Below, piece by piece: positions 31,611 to 38,709 of a stretch of DNA of 64,000 nucleotides. Each line of letters opens with the position of its first letter. The first letter of the stretch is position 1. This DNA comes from Spirosoma sordidisoli (GTDB lineage: Bacteria; Bacteroidota; Bacteroidia; Cytophagales; Spirosomataceae). The DNA lies in contig NZ_SBLB01000003.1 of the NCBI RefSeq assembly GCF_004138325.1, positions 558,001 to 622,000 of the forward strand, given 5' to 3'. Made by a program: the position numbers and the translations under genes. The notes below the pieces were generated by a model. The model was not told the DNA's origin and did no database searches. It worked only from the letters and a program-made list of their open reading frames with translations.

Positions 31611-32699
31611 GTGGCCACAACCCCTCAACAAGATCTGACCGCGATCAACAACTACGCGGGTCAGTACGAACAGCGCATCCGGACGTCGATTTTTAACGGC
31701 CTCGACATCGCTACCGATCTGAACCTGATCACCAACCTGACCGCCCCGCGTATCATGCCTAAGTACAAGGCAAACGAAGGGCTTCGCCCCTACGACGTCG
31801 ACGTGGTCGACCCCGACGGTCAGGCTGGTACCTTCAGCCAGCGCACCATTGTGCCGCGCACGGCCATGAAGATTTTGCGCGTTGTTCCCGAGGAACTGCG
31901 TAAGACGTATCTCTCCGAGATGCTCAAAGCGAACGCGCCCGACTATCCGCAGGGCTTTGCTCAGTACTTTTGGGACGAGCAGATTAAAAAGCAGCGCGCC
32001 GAAATCAACAACAACAGTTATTTCGGGGTGGATGGCCAACTGATACCCGTTTACGATGGCGGTACCGTCTACGCGGTCGATGCCCGGGTTCGCTACGCCA
32101 ATTCCTATTTCAAGTGTCTGGCCATCACCACCGCGGGTCAGTCACCTGAATCGCACCCCGCCAAGTGGCAAAAGGTTAACAACAGCTCGATCAACAAAGG
32201 GCTGGGCACCATCATTGCCGACGAATACGCAGCGCTGCCGGCCCGCAACAAAATCGCCACCGGCACGATTGACGCGACTAACGCCTTCGACAAGGTTACG
32301 AACTTCTACCTGGCGATCCCGGAAGAAATCCGGAATCTAGGTGGCATCATCCGCTGCTCGCGCTCGACCTACGATAACTACAACATGAGCGCGCTGGCCA
32401 AATTCACCAATGGTACTTCATTTCTGGACATCGCTGGCGCCAATGGGAAAGTCATCGGCAAGTCTATTTTTGGCTCGGATGGTAAGTGGATCCTGCAGCC
32501 CGCCAGCTGGATGTCCGGCTCGAAGCGGCTGGTGGCCGACGTCGATAAGAACCTCTACTTCGGTACCGATCTGACAAGCGATTTCACCTCGATCGGCCAG
32601 ATGATCCCCTTCGTCCATGGCTACACCTGCAAAATGCAGCTGGTGCTCGCCTTCCAGATCGCCGATCTGGACATCCTGTTCGTCAACGACCAGGCGTAA
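31611..32699 (+). CDS. Major capsid protein with extra domain, 362 aa
   Basis: GTG start (residues 2-8 ATTPQQD). The ends match A (DILFVNDQA). Residues about 146-190 form an insertion absent from A: IPVYDGGTVYAVDARVRYA, then YFKCLA, then SPESHPAKWQKV. It has the aromatic/Trp spacing of small chitin/cellulose-binding modules (CBM5/12-like). It would probably project from the capsid surface. The gene is followed by a strong terminator-like hairpin. Confidence 0.78.
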   Translation: MATTPQQDLTAINNYAGQYEQRIRTSIFNGLDIATDLNLITNLTAPRIMPKYKANEGLRPYDVDVVDPDGQAGTFSQRTIVPRTAMKILRVVPEELRKTYLSEMLKANAPDYPQGFAQYFWDEQIKKQRAEINNNSYFGVDGQLIPVYDGGTVYAVDARVRYANSYFKCLAITTAGQSPESHPAKWQKVNNSSINKGLGTIIADEYAALPARNKIATGTIDATNAFDKVTNFYLAIPEEIRNLGGIIRCSRSTYDNYNMSALAKFTNGTSFLDIAGANGKVIGKSIFGSDGKWILQPASWMSGSKRLVADVDKNLYFGTDLTSDFTSIGQMIPFVHGYTCKMQLVLAFQIADLDILFVNDQA

Positions 32700-32734
32700 T
32701 TAACTGGCTTTCGATTTCTTCCTTCCCTTTACCC

Positions 32735-32768
32735 GTTGGTAACCTGCCTGGGCAGGTTACCAACTTTT
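32735..32768 (+). terminator. Terminator after major capsid gene (B)
   Basis: GTTGGTAACCTGCC and its exact complement around a 2-bp loop, then TTTT. Probably reduces transcription of genes downstream of the capsid gene. No equivalent found in A. Confidence 0.8.
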
Positions 32769-32787
32769 CCAACCCGCACTGCCAACC

Positions 32788-33213
32788 ATGGCTGAACTAA
32801 CCGCCGAACAAAAACTCGAAGCCGCCTTGAAAGATATTGAGGGGCTGAAAACCGAGCGTACTACGTATAAAACGGAACGTGACCAGGCCCGGCAGGATCT
32901 GGCTAAAGTTGTCGTTGACCTGGAAACAGCCAAAAAGACGCTCATCCAGCAGACCAATCAGCTGGCCGCTAAAGACAGCGAGCTGCAGTCGGCCGCCCGG
33001 ATCGTTACGGAGCTCAAGCAAACCCTCGCCAGTCAACAGGCCGATAGCGACGCGCTACCCACGATCAGCCACGGTAAAGACAGCTATGAGCTGCTCACCG
33101 AGTTCAGCTGGAAGGGCCAGGTGGTAACCGTGGCCACGCTGCGCGACGACGCCAAACTGGTGGCCGAACTGATCCGGGAGGGCGTCGCTACCCTGCGTAA
33201 GGTCGTCAAGTAG
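32788..33213 (+). CDS. Coiled-coil phage protein after capsid, 141 aa
   Basis: Homologue of A 14327-14746: residues about 5-85 are coiled coil, then GKDSYELLTEFSWKGQVVTVATL and a C-terminal helix. Function unknown. Confidence 0.7.
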   Translation: MAELTAEQKLEAALKDIEGLKTERTTYKTERDQARQDLAKVVVDLETAKKTLIQQTNQLAAKDSELQSAARIVTELKQTLASQQADSDALPTISHGKDSYELLTEFSWKGQVVTVATLRDDAKLVAELIREGVATLRKVVK

Positions 33214-33224
33214 CCCCGTTACGT

Positions 33225-33250
33225 TGCCCGCCGTCGGGCCTTTTCTCCAT
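33225..33250 (+). terminator. Weak terminator-like hairpin
   Basis: GCCCG-CCG-TCGGGC followed by CTTTTC between the coiled-coil gene and the next head gene. Short stem, so possibly only an attenuator. Confidence 0.35.
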
Positions 33251-33270
33251 CATAGACTACTCAATTAGCC

Positions 33271-33801
33271 ATGGCTATCGAATACAAAGACCTCCTGGGT
33301 CCCAACGGGGAGGAAAACAACATGGGGGGCACCGAGCAGATCGTTTACCTGATCCGCAAGTCGGACGTCAAGACGTATCCCGCCCCGGCCGCGGCACCGG
33401 CCAACAAATACGTTATGAACACGCCCTACGTGCTCAACACGGGGAAGAAAGCCATGCAGCTCTATACCACCGAGGACATGTCCGAACTGGATCTAGGCAG
33501 CAACGGTGAGGCCGATGGCAAGAGCTTCAAACCCATGCTCAAGCTGTTTTATCCTGGTATCGACGAAGACGCGATTCAGTTCATCAACGACGTTAAAAAC
33601 GATAAGGTGAACATGCTCGTCCCGCTCAACAACGGCAAAATCATCCAGTTGGGGAGTGGTAAACACTTTATGACCGTGTCGCCTGAAATGAAAACCGGTA
33701 CGGTATCGGGGCGCGGGCTGGGCACGTTCATTGAGATTTCGGGCTTCGTGCCCAATATTCTCTTCTATAGCGCAGCCGTACCCTTAACGCCGGCCCCTTA
33801 A
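33271..33801 (+). CDS. Conserved phage head/neck protein, 176 aa
   Basis: Homologue of A 13799-14323, with the shared NNMGGTEQIVYLIRK start and VKNDKVNMLVPLNNGKI segment. Lacks a recognisable catalytic motif. Likely head-completion or decoration protein by position. Confidence 0.75.
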   Translation: MAIEYKDLLGPNGEENNMGGTEQIVYLIRKSDVKTYPAPAAAPANKYVMNTPYVLNTGKKAMQLYTTEDMSELDLGSNGEADGKSFKPMLKLFYPGIDEDAIQFINDVKNDKVNMLVPLNNGKIIQLGSGKHFMTVSPEMKTGTVSGRGLGTFIEISGFVPNILFYSAAVPLTPAP

Positions 33802-33816
33802 CCCCGAGATCGAGCG

Positions 33817-34029
33817 ATGGCTAAACTGTCCAAAGTCGGGCTGGCTCCTCCTCCGCCCCGGCCCTATTCCATCATCGGTCTGACGCCGGCCGCCACGATG
33901 CCCATCGACTTCGAGGGACAACGCTACGACCTGGCCAACCTAACCGAATCGGAGCTGAGCTACCTGCTGCAGTTTCCCCAGCAGGTACCCTATCTCCAGA
34001 CTGACAACGTGGGCGACGTGCCCGTGTAA
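33817..34029 (+). CDS. Small phage protein, 70 aa
   Basis: Homologue of A 13593-13796; YSIIGLTPAATMPIDFEGQ followed by a helix LTESELSYLLQF. Last gene before the conserved terminator. Confidence 0.65.
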   Translation: MAKLSKVGLAPPPPRPYSIIGLTPAATMPIDFEGQRYDLANLTESELSYLLQFPQQVPYLQTDNVGDVPV

Positions 34030-34047
34030 TGTGTGTGAACGGCGAAA

Positions 34048-34075
34048 GAGCCCGGTTTTGCCGGGCTTCTTTGTT
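34048..34075 (+). terminator. Terminator after the head gene cluster (B)
   Basis: AGCCCGG-TTTTG-CCGGGCTT followed by CTTTGTTT. Same place as the A terminator at 13547-13574. Confidence 0.8.
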
Positions 34076-34092
34076 TCACCCGCTCCTTTCCA

Positions 34093-34755
34093 ATGATAAA
34101 CGAATCGATCGAGCAGCTCAGCGCCTGGCTGGATGCCCCCCTCTACGAGCAGGGCGTGCTACTGTACGAAAAACTGATTTTGCCCACGCCAGCCGGTTCG
34201 ACCTTCGTGCTGGGCATGCTGAAAGCGGGCGCTGATGACTACAACCGCCAGATCCTACATACGGCCCTGTCCAGCTTGCACGAGCAGCTGGGCGAACGGC
34301 TGCTACTCCAGCAAGCCAGCTACCCACAGCCGTTGGTCGATGCCCTGGAGGACGGCAAGCGATTGATGGACGAACGAACCATCCTGAAAGAACGACTCCG
34401 GATGGCTTATAACGGGGGAACCAGGGAAGGCGATGAGCTGCGCACCTGGTCGTTTCGCATTCTGGACATCGGCGACGAACTGACGATGATTTACGGCCGG
34501 CGGCATTTTTTCGCCGAGCACGGCTATTTGCCCGATGAGTCGGAGCCGGTGGTCCGCTCGGCCCAGGCGCTGCTGACCCGGCGCAACACCCTGCGTACGT
34601 TCGTTTCGCGCTATAAAAAACGGCTGGTGGCGGCTGGCACCGAACCCGAGCGGCTGAAATGCCAGACGCTCCTCGCCCAGTATCACAGCGAACTTTTCCA
34701 GATCCAGCAACAGCTGGATACGCTAACCCCGACTGACGATGCTATTTCACGCTGA
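34093..34755 (+). CDS. Conserved phage head/neck-region protein, 220 aa
   Basis: Homologue of A 12707-13543 without its low-complexity linker. N-terminal FVLGMLKAGADDYNRQIL, central DERTILKERLRM helix, C-terminal FVSRYKKRLVAAGTEPERLK. Mostly helical. It overlaps the next gene by 17 bp. Confidence 0.7.
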   Translation: MINESIEQLSAWLDAPLYEQGVLLYEKLILPTPAGSTFVLGMLKAGADDYNRQILHTALSSLHEQLGERLLLQQASYPQPLVDALEDGKRLMDERTILKERLRMAYNGGTREGDELRTWSFRILDIGDELTMIYGRRHFFAEHGYLPDESEPVVRSAQALLTRRNTLRTFVSRYKKRLVAAGTEPERLKCQTLLAQYHSELFQIQQQLDTLTPTDDAISR

Positions 34756-35335
34756 CGATGTCCAAGACTTTTGTTTACCCCAGCACCGGCAGGCCGCCCT
34801 GTGCCCGGCTGCTGAGCCACCTGAACACACCCATACACTCGTCGGCCGCGTTTCGGATGCTGTCGATGCGGTGTGGCCGCCCCTGGAGGCCGGCCACAGC
34901 TACCATTACGCTAGCGCCGGCCTCTGGAGTATGCACGACCTGCTGTTCCACCTCCTGCGCCAGACCGGACCCGCCGACGTCTGGATTGCTACCTGGTCGA
35001 TGACCGAGGACGCCGTACGCATGCTGGTGCAGGGCCTGGAAGCGGGTGTGATCCGCCGGCTGCGGCTGCTCATCGATGGGCGGGTCACCCGGCGTAACCC
35101 CAGCGCTTACGCCTTTGTCAAAGCCCACGCCGAAAAAACGGCCGTATCGGTCTGTCACGCCAAAGTAACCGTCATTCGAAACGAGGCCTGGTCGATGGCC
35201 GTCAACGGCTCGCCCAATTACACCAACAACCCCCGGATTGAATCGGGCGTCGTTACTGTCAGTCCCCTGGTGGCTCAGTTTCATATCGGCTGGATCGAAG
35301 CCGAGATGAGCAAAGCCAAACCGTTTAATCCCTAA
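34739..35335 (+). CDS. Phospholipase-D-like (HKD-type) phage protein, 198 aa
   Basis: One HKD-like motif: CHAKVTVIRNEA (His140, Lys142), followed by NGSPNYTNNPRIESG (Asn160, Glu168). This is the pattern of PLD-superfamily nucleases and lipases such as Nuc, which dimerise to form one active site. The N-terminal half contains a VWIATWSMTEDAVRML strand-helix unit typical of the fold. It occupies the slot of the Dam-type methylase in A, so a DNA-related role (nuclease, or defence/anti-defence) is plausible. Confidence 0.75.
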   Translation: MLFHADDVQDFCLPQHRQAALCPAAEPPEHTHTLVGRVSDAVDAVWPPLEAGHSYHYASAGLWSMHDLLFHLLRQTGPADVWIATWSMTEDAVRMLVQGLEAGVIRRLRLLIDGRVTRRNPSAYAFVKAHAEKTAVSVCHAKVTVIRNEAWSMAVNGSPNYTNNPRIESGVVTVSPLVAQFHIGWIEAEMSKAKPFNP

Positions 35336-35354
35336 CCCGCAAACGCCCCGCCTG

Positions 35355-35591
35355 ATGTCTTCTAAAGCCGACCTGATCAGTATTACCCTCGACGAGCAGG
35401 ACGAGCCGGTGCTCGAGTTTACCCATAGCGAGACCGATACCACCCTCGATCAGAAACTGCTGGGCAAGCTGCTGCGCCAGATTCACCGCCAGGGCATTGA
35501 GCTTCACCTGGTTCGCCATTACACCGACTCAACCGAACGACCGGTCTGGGAGTACCAGATTCGCGCCCTTCCTCATGACACTAACCGCTGA
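35355..35591 (+). CDS. Small phage protein, 78 aa
   Basis: Unrecognised. Acidic N-terminus (SITLDEQDEPVLEFTHSETD), then a basic segment (KLLRQIHRQGIELHLVRHY). Lies between the PLD-like gene and a small terminase-associated gene. No A counterpart. Confidence 0.55.
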   Translation: MSSKADLISITLDEQDEPVLEFTHSETDTTLDQKLLGKLLRQIHRQGIELHLVRHYTDSTERPVWEYQIRALPHDTNR

Positions 35592-35853
35592 TCAACTTAC
35601 CGAGCTGGAAAGCATGGCCGGCTTTTTTTTCGTACCCGACGAAATCGCCATTGTCCTGGGCGTCGACGCCGTTGCGCTCGAGGACGCCCTGGACGATGAA
35701 ACCAGTCCCGCGTACCGCGCCTACCAGCGGGGCAAGCTGAAATCAAAACTTGAACTCCGCAAGTCCATCCTGACGCTGGCCAAACAAGGCTCGGGCCCGG
35801 CCCAAACGCTGGCCATTCGGCTTCTGGATGATTTGGAGGCCCGCCAGCCATGA
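35575..35853 (+). CDS. Small terminase-associated helical protein, 92 aa
   Basis: Start at 35575 (MTLTADQLTELESMAG), overlapping the upstream gene by 17 bp. The sequence FFVPDEIAIVLGVDAVALEDAL followed by AYQRGKLKSKLELRKSILTLAKQG resembles the helix-turn-helix plus helix layout of phage small terminase or homeodomain-like proteins. It overlaps the next terminase-type gene by 4 bp. No counterpart in A. Confidence 0.65.
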   Translation: MTLTADQLTELESMAGFFFVPDEIAIVLGVDAVALEDALDDETSPAYRAYQRGKLKSKLELRKSILTLAKQGSGPAQTLAIRLLDDLEARQP

Positions 35854-36476
35854 ACAACGATCTCGCCCTGACCAACTTACCGTCCCGCTTCGAGGATAAA
35901 TTTGACCGGATCGTCAAGTATTACCGGTGCCAGTTACCCGACACCGATCCTAAAAAGGTCAAACTCTCCCGCGATCTCGCCGAGCAGCTGAGCCACTGGA
36001 TTACCATTCACGCCCTACTGTCGACGGGCCGGTATCCAAAAACCAGCCAGCAGCTCAACGCCATTCTGAAGGCTATCCCCGGCATTTCGGCCCGCACGGC
36101 GCGCAACTACCTGGACGATACCCGCCGTTTTTTTGCGATTCAGGACCAGCCGAACCTGGCCTACGAGCGGGTCATGCTCATTGACGAGATGCGGGATGAT
36201 ATGCGGCTGGCTAAAAAGAAGGGGGATTTACGAAGTCTGGCCGCCCTGCGTCAGATCTATATCAAGCTAATCGGCGCCGACAAGCCGGAGGACCCTGTCG
36301 AGAATAAAACGGTCATCAACATTATCAACTTTAACCCCGAGCAGCTGGGTGGCCAGCAGATCAGCGACGAGCAGCTGACCCGGATGATTGATAAGATGCT
36401 GGCCTTGGACAAGAAAAAAACGGAAGAACTGTTCGACGATTTCGAAGATGTCAGCTCCCCCCAAACACCTGCCTGA
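35850..36476 (+). CDS. Terminase small-subunit-like protein, 208 aa
   Basis: Homologue of A 11437-12000: KFDRIVKYYRCQ start, KTSQQLNAILKAIPGISARTARNYL HTH-like region, RRFFAIQDQPNLAYERVMLI, and NIINFNPEQLGGQQI. The last 29 bp overlap the large terminase gene. Confidence 0.75.
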   Translation: MNNDLALTNLPSRFEDKFDRIVKYYRCQLPDTDPKKVKLSRDLAEQLSHWITIHALLSTGRYPKTSQQLNAILKAIPGISARTARNYLDDTRRFFAIQDQPNLAYERVMLIDEMRDDMRLAKKKGDLRSLAALRQIYIKLIGADKPEDPVENKTVINIINFNPEQLGGQQISDEQLTRMIDKMLALDKKKTEELFDDFEDVSSPQTPA

Positions 36477-38217
36477 TCGCTATAAGCTCGATGAGTTGGT
36501 GACGTCCGATCTGCAGATCGCCGTTCGCCTGGCTCACGTGGGCCACGACGCCCACAGTCTCGCCGACGATGTCCAGGCGGTTCACCGGCACTTCAACAAG
36601 CCGCAGCTGCGCTCGATGCTGGTCGGGGCTAACGAGGAATACGCCGTCTGGGGGCGGGGCACCGGTAAATCAGAAGGGTTGATTGCACCCCGAACGTTTC
36701 GAAACGTGGAAGTCATGCCTCGGGGGCATGGCTGCTTTGTGGGCTCTACCTACCTGCAATTGCTCGAACGCACCCTGCCGCCCGTCATCAAAGGCTGGGA
36801 ACAGATGGGCTGGGTCAGGGGTCGTGACTTCTGGGTACGGGAACGCCCACCCAAAAAACTCAATGTGCCCCAGCCGATCGTTGGCCCAATCACTACCGAG
36901 CATTGCATCTTTTTTCGCAACGGGGCCGTGGCGAGCATGGTCAGTCAGGACCGACCCGGCTCAGCCAACGGCAAAACCGTGCACTGGATCGCCGGCGACG
37001 AAGCCAAATTCCTCGATAAAGCCAAACTTGACAATGAGCTGCTACTCACCAACCGGGGCGACGAACGGTATTTTGGCGGCATCCCCGAGTTTCATAGTCT
37101 GCTGTTTTGTACCGATATGCCGACCTCGAAAGCGGCCATGTGGATCCTGGAGGAAGAAAAGCGCATGATTGCCCAGTCTAAAGAGTTGGGTTTCGACCGG
37201 ATCAAAGCGATTTTAGACCTTCGGACCAAGATTTACGCACTCTACGAAGGCTTGATTGCCTACCCGGGCAAGCGGGCCTCAATCCTGAAAAAGATCCAGA
37301 CCTACCAAACCCGCTGGGATGCGATCCGGAGCAACACGGTTTATTTCTCGGAGGCCTCCACGCTGGACAATATCCACGGCTTCGGTGCCAAAAACATCGC
37401 CCGTCTGCGGGAGAAACTGCCCCCCTTCATCTTTGAAACGGCGATTCTGAACCGGCGTCCATTCTTAACGGAAAACGCGTTTTACCCGGATCTGGACGAA
37501 CATCACTTTTACGACGAGATTGACTATGGTTTCATCGATAGCTTTGACTTCGACCAATTTGGGAAGGGTCTCTTTGAGGATAGCCGAAAAGACGCCGATG
37601 TCGACAAATACCGTCCGCTGGACGTGGCGCTCGATTATGGGGCTCATATAAACCCGCTCCTGGTAGGGCAACCCCACGGCCGGGACTATCGGGTATTGAA
37701 GGAAATGTACGTGCGCCACCCGGACCGGGTCGTTGACGTGGCCCGAGCGTTCTGCCGCTATTATAAACACCACCCGGTTAAGGTCATTAATTACTTTTTT
37801 GACCATACCGCCATCGGCACCAGTGCCACCAGCGCCACCAGTCCCAAGGACGTTTTCGCCGAATACCTCATGAGTGAAGGCTGGACTGTGGAAGACCGCT
37901 ACGTCGGTCACACTCCTGAACCCGCCCAGCGCTATGAACTGTGGGGCCGGGCCTTGAGGGGTGGGGATGCCAGGCTGTTTCGGGTTGGCTTCAACCGGAA
38001 TAATACCGAGTTCGTGCGGATCTCGATGCAGCAGGCCCAGATTGCCCAGGGCAGTACCGGCTTCCGGAAGGATAAAAAAGATGAGAAGAACCATAACCTC
38101 GACCAACGGGAAACCACCCACTTCTCGGATGCAGCCGATACCCTACTGTACGGGGCGCACCTGCTTCACCGCTTCGAATCGGATAGCCGTTCCTTCGATG
38201 GCGTGTTTATGAGTTAA
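36448..38217 (+). CDS. terL: Terminase large subunit, 589 aa
   Basis: Start at 36448 (MSAPPKHLPDRYKL), within the end of the upstream gene; an earlier in-frame Met at 36388 would add residues read from that gene. Walker A GRGTGKS (69-75), acidic HWIAGDEAKFL, nuclease Asp in LDVALDYGAHINP, and FFDHTAIGTS, all matching A. Complete, so packaging by B is not obviously disabled. The 16-kb foreign segment begins right after it. Confidence 0.93.
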   Translation: MSAPPKHLPDRYKLDELVTSDLQIAVRLAHVGHDAHSLADDVQAVHRHFNKPQLRSMLVGANEEYAVWGRGTGKSEGLIAPRTFRNVEVMPRGHGCFVGSTYLQLLERTLPPVIKGWEQMGWVRGRDFWVRERPPKKLNVPQPIVGPITTEHCIFFRNGAVASMVSQDRPGSANGKTVHWIAGDEAKFLDKAKLDNELLLTNRGDERYFGGIPEFHSLLFCTDMPTSKAAMWILEEEKRMIAQSKELGFDRIKAILDLRTKIYALYEGLIAYPGKRASILKKIQTYQTRWDAIRSNTVYFSEASTLDNIHGFGAKNIARLREKLPPFIFETAILNRRPFLTENAFYPDLDEHHFYDEIDYGFIDSFDFDQFGKGLFEDSRKDADVDKYRPLDVALDYGAHINPLLVGQPHGRDYRVLKEMYVRHPDRVVDVARAFCRYYKHHPVKVINYFFDHTAIGTSATSATSPKDVFAEYLMSEGWTVEDRYVGHTPEPAQRYELWGRALRGGDARLFRVGFNRNNTEFVRISMQQAQIAQGSTGFRKDKKDEKNHNLDQRETTHFSDAADTLLYGAHLLHRFESDSRSFDGVFMS

Positions 38218-38709
38218 TCGTCCCAACCCTTGCGGTGCGCAGGCCGACCTAACCGGTCAGCCCTCCTTTTTAGCTTGCCTCTTTAGGGCATCTTTGGTTT
38301 TTCGGCGGAAAGGGCGATAATTCGTTGTTTAGGAATATTCGGATTACAAACTCAAACCCTTTGTTGAAACGAGATGTTGATTTTTGGAAGTAGCCCCTCT
38401 TTCGGATAACAAGTTGAGAAAATAGACCTGAGAAAAGAACGGCGGCTGGTAATAAGTTTTGTGATATTGGATAAACTGGCGTTTAAAATGATGAATATCG
38501 AAGGGTATGGCAAAAATTACCAGTAACCTATGGGACGAAGTTGTGCTTTTCAAAAGCATTGCGTTAACCCTATTTTATGTGAATAGCGTCTCTGCTGAAG
38601 TATTTACCGGTAACCGATGCCAGAGTACCAAGCCTGAAATAACAACTTGGCCAATTGAAGCACTAGTTTACGTCGAACCGCGTCACTGGTGAGGCTGGTC
38701 CGTTTTAGG
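38218..38709. other. Left junction region of the 16-kb segment
   Basis: No convincing gene. The first 100 bp are GC-rich and phage-like, the remainder AT-richer. Two short opposite frames (38344-38559 and 38507-38692) lack recognisable features. No inverted or direct terminal repeat shared with 53415-54245 was found by eye. Confidence 0.4.

Larger units (their letters stand above)
28200..38217 (+). mobile_element. Prophage B, left block (head module and terminase)
   Basis: Plus-strand block whose genes match prophage A one to one in order, from the homologue of the 187-aa protein to the large terminase. Protein similarity is moderate, with shared motifs and endings. Two slots differ: A has a Dam-type methylase where B has a phospholipase-D-like protein and two small genes, and B has an extra membrane protein at 28945. 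No integrase, repressor or early operon belonging to B is visible to its left. Confidence 0.85.

Noticed and set aside
38344..38692. Two short opposite frames left of the TonB receptor
   Set aside because: They overlap each other, have no supporting signals and lie in a junction region.
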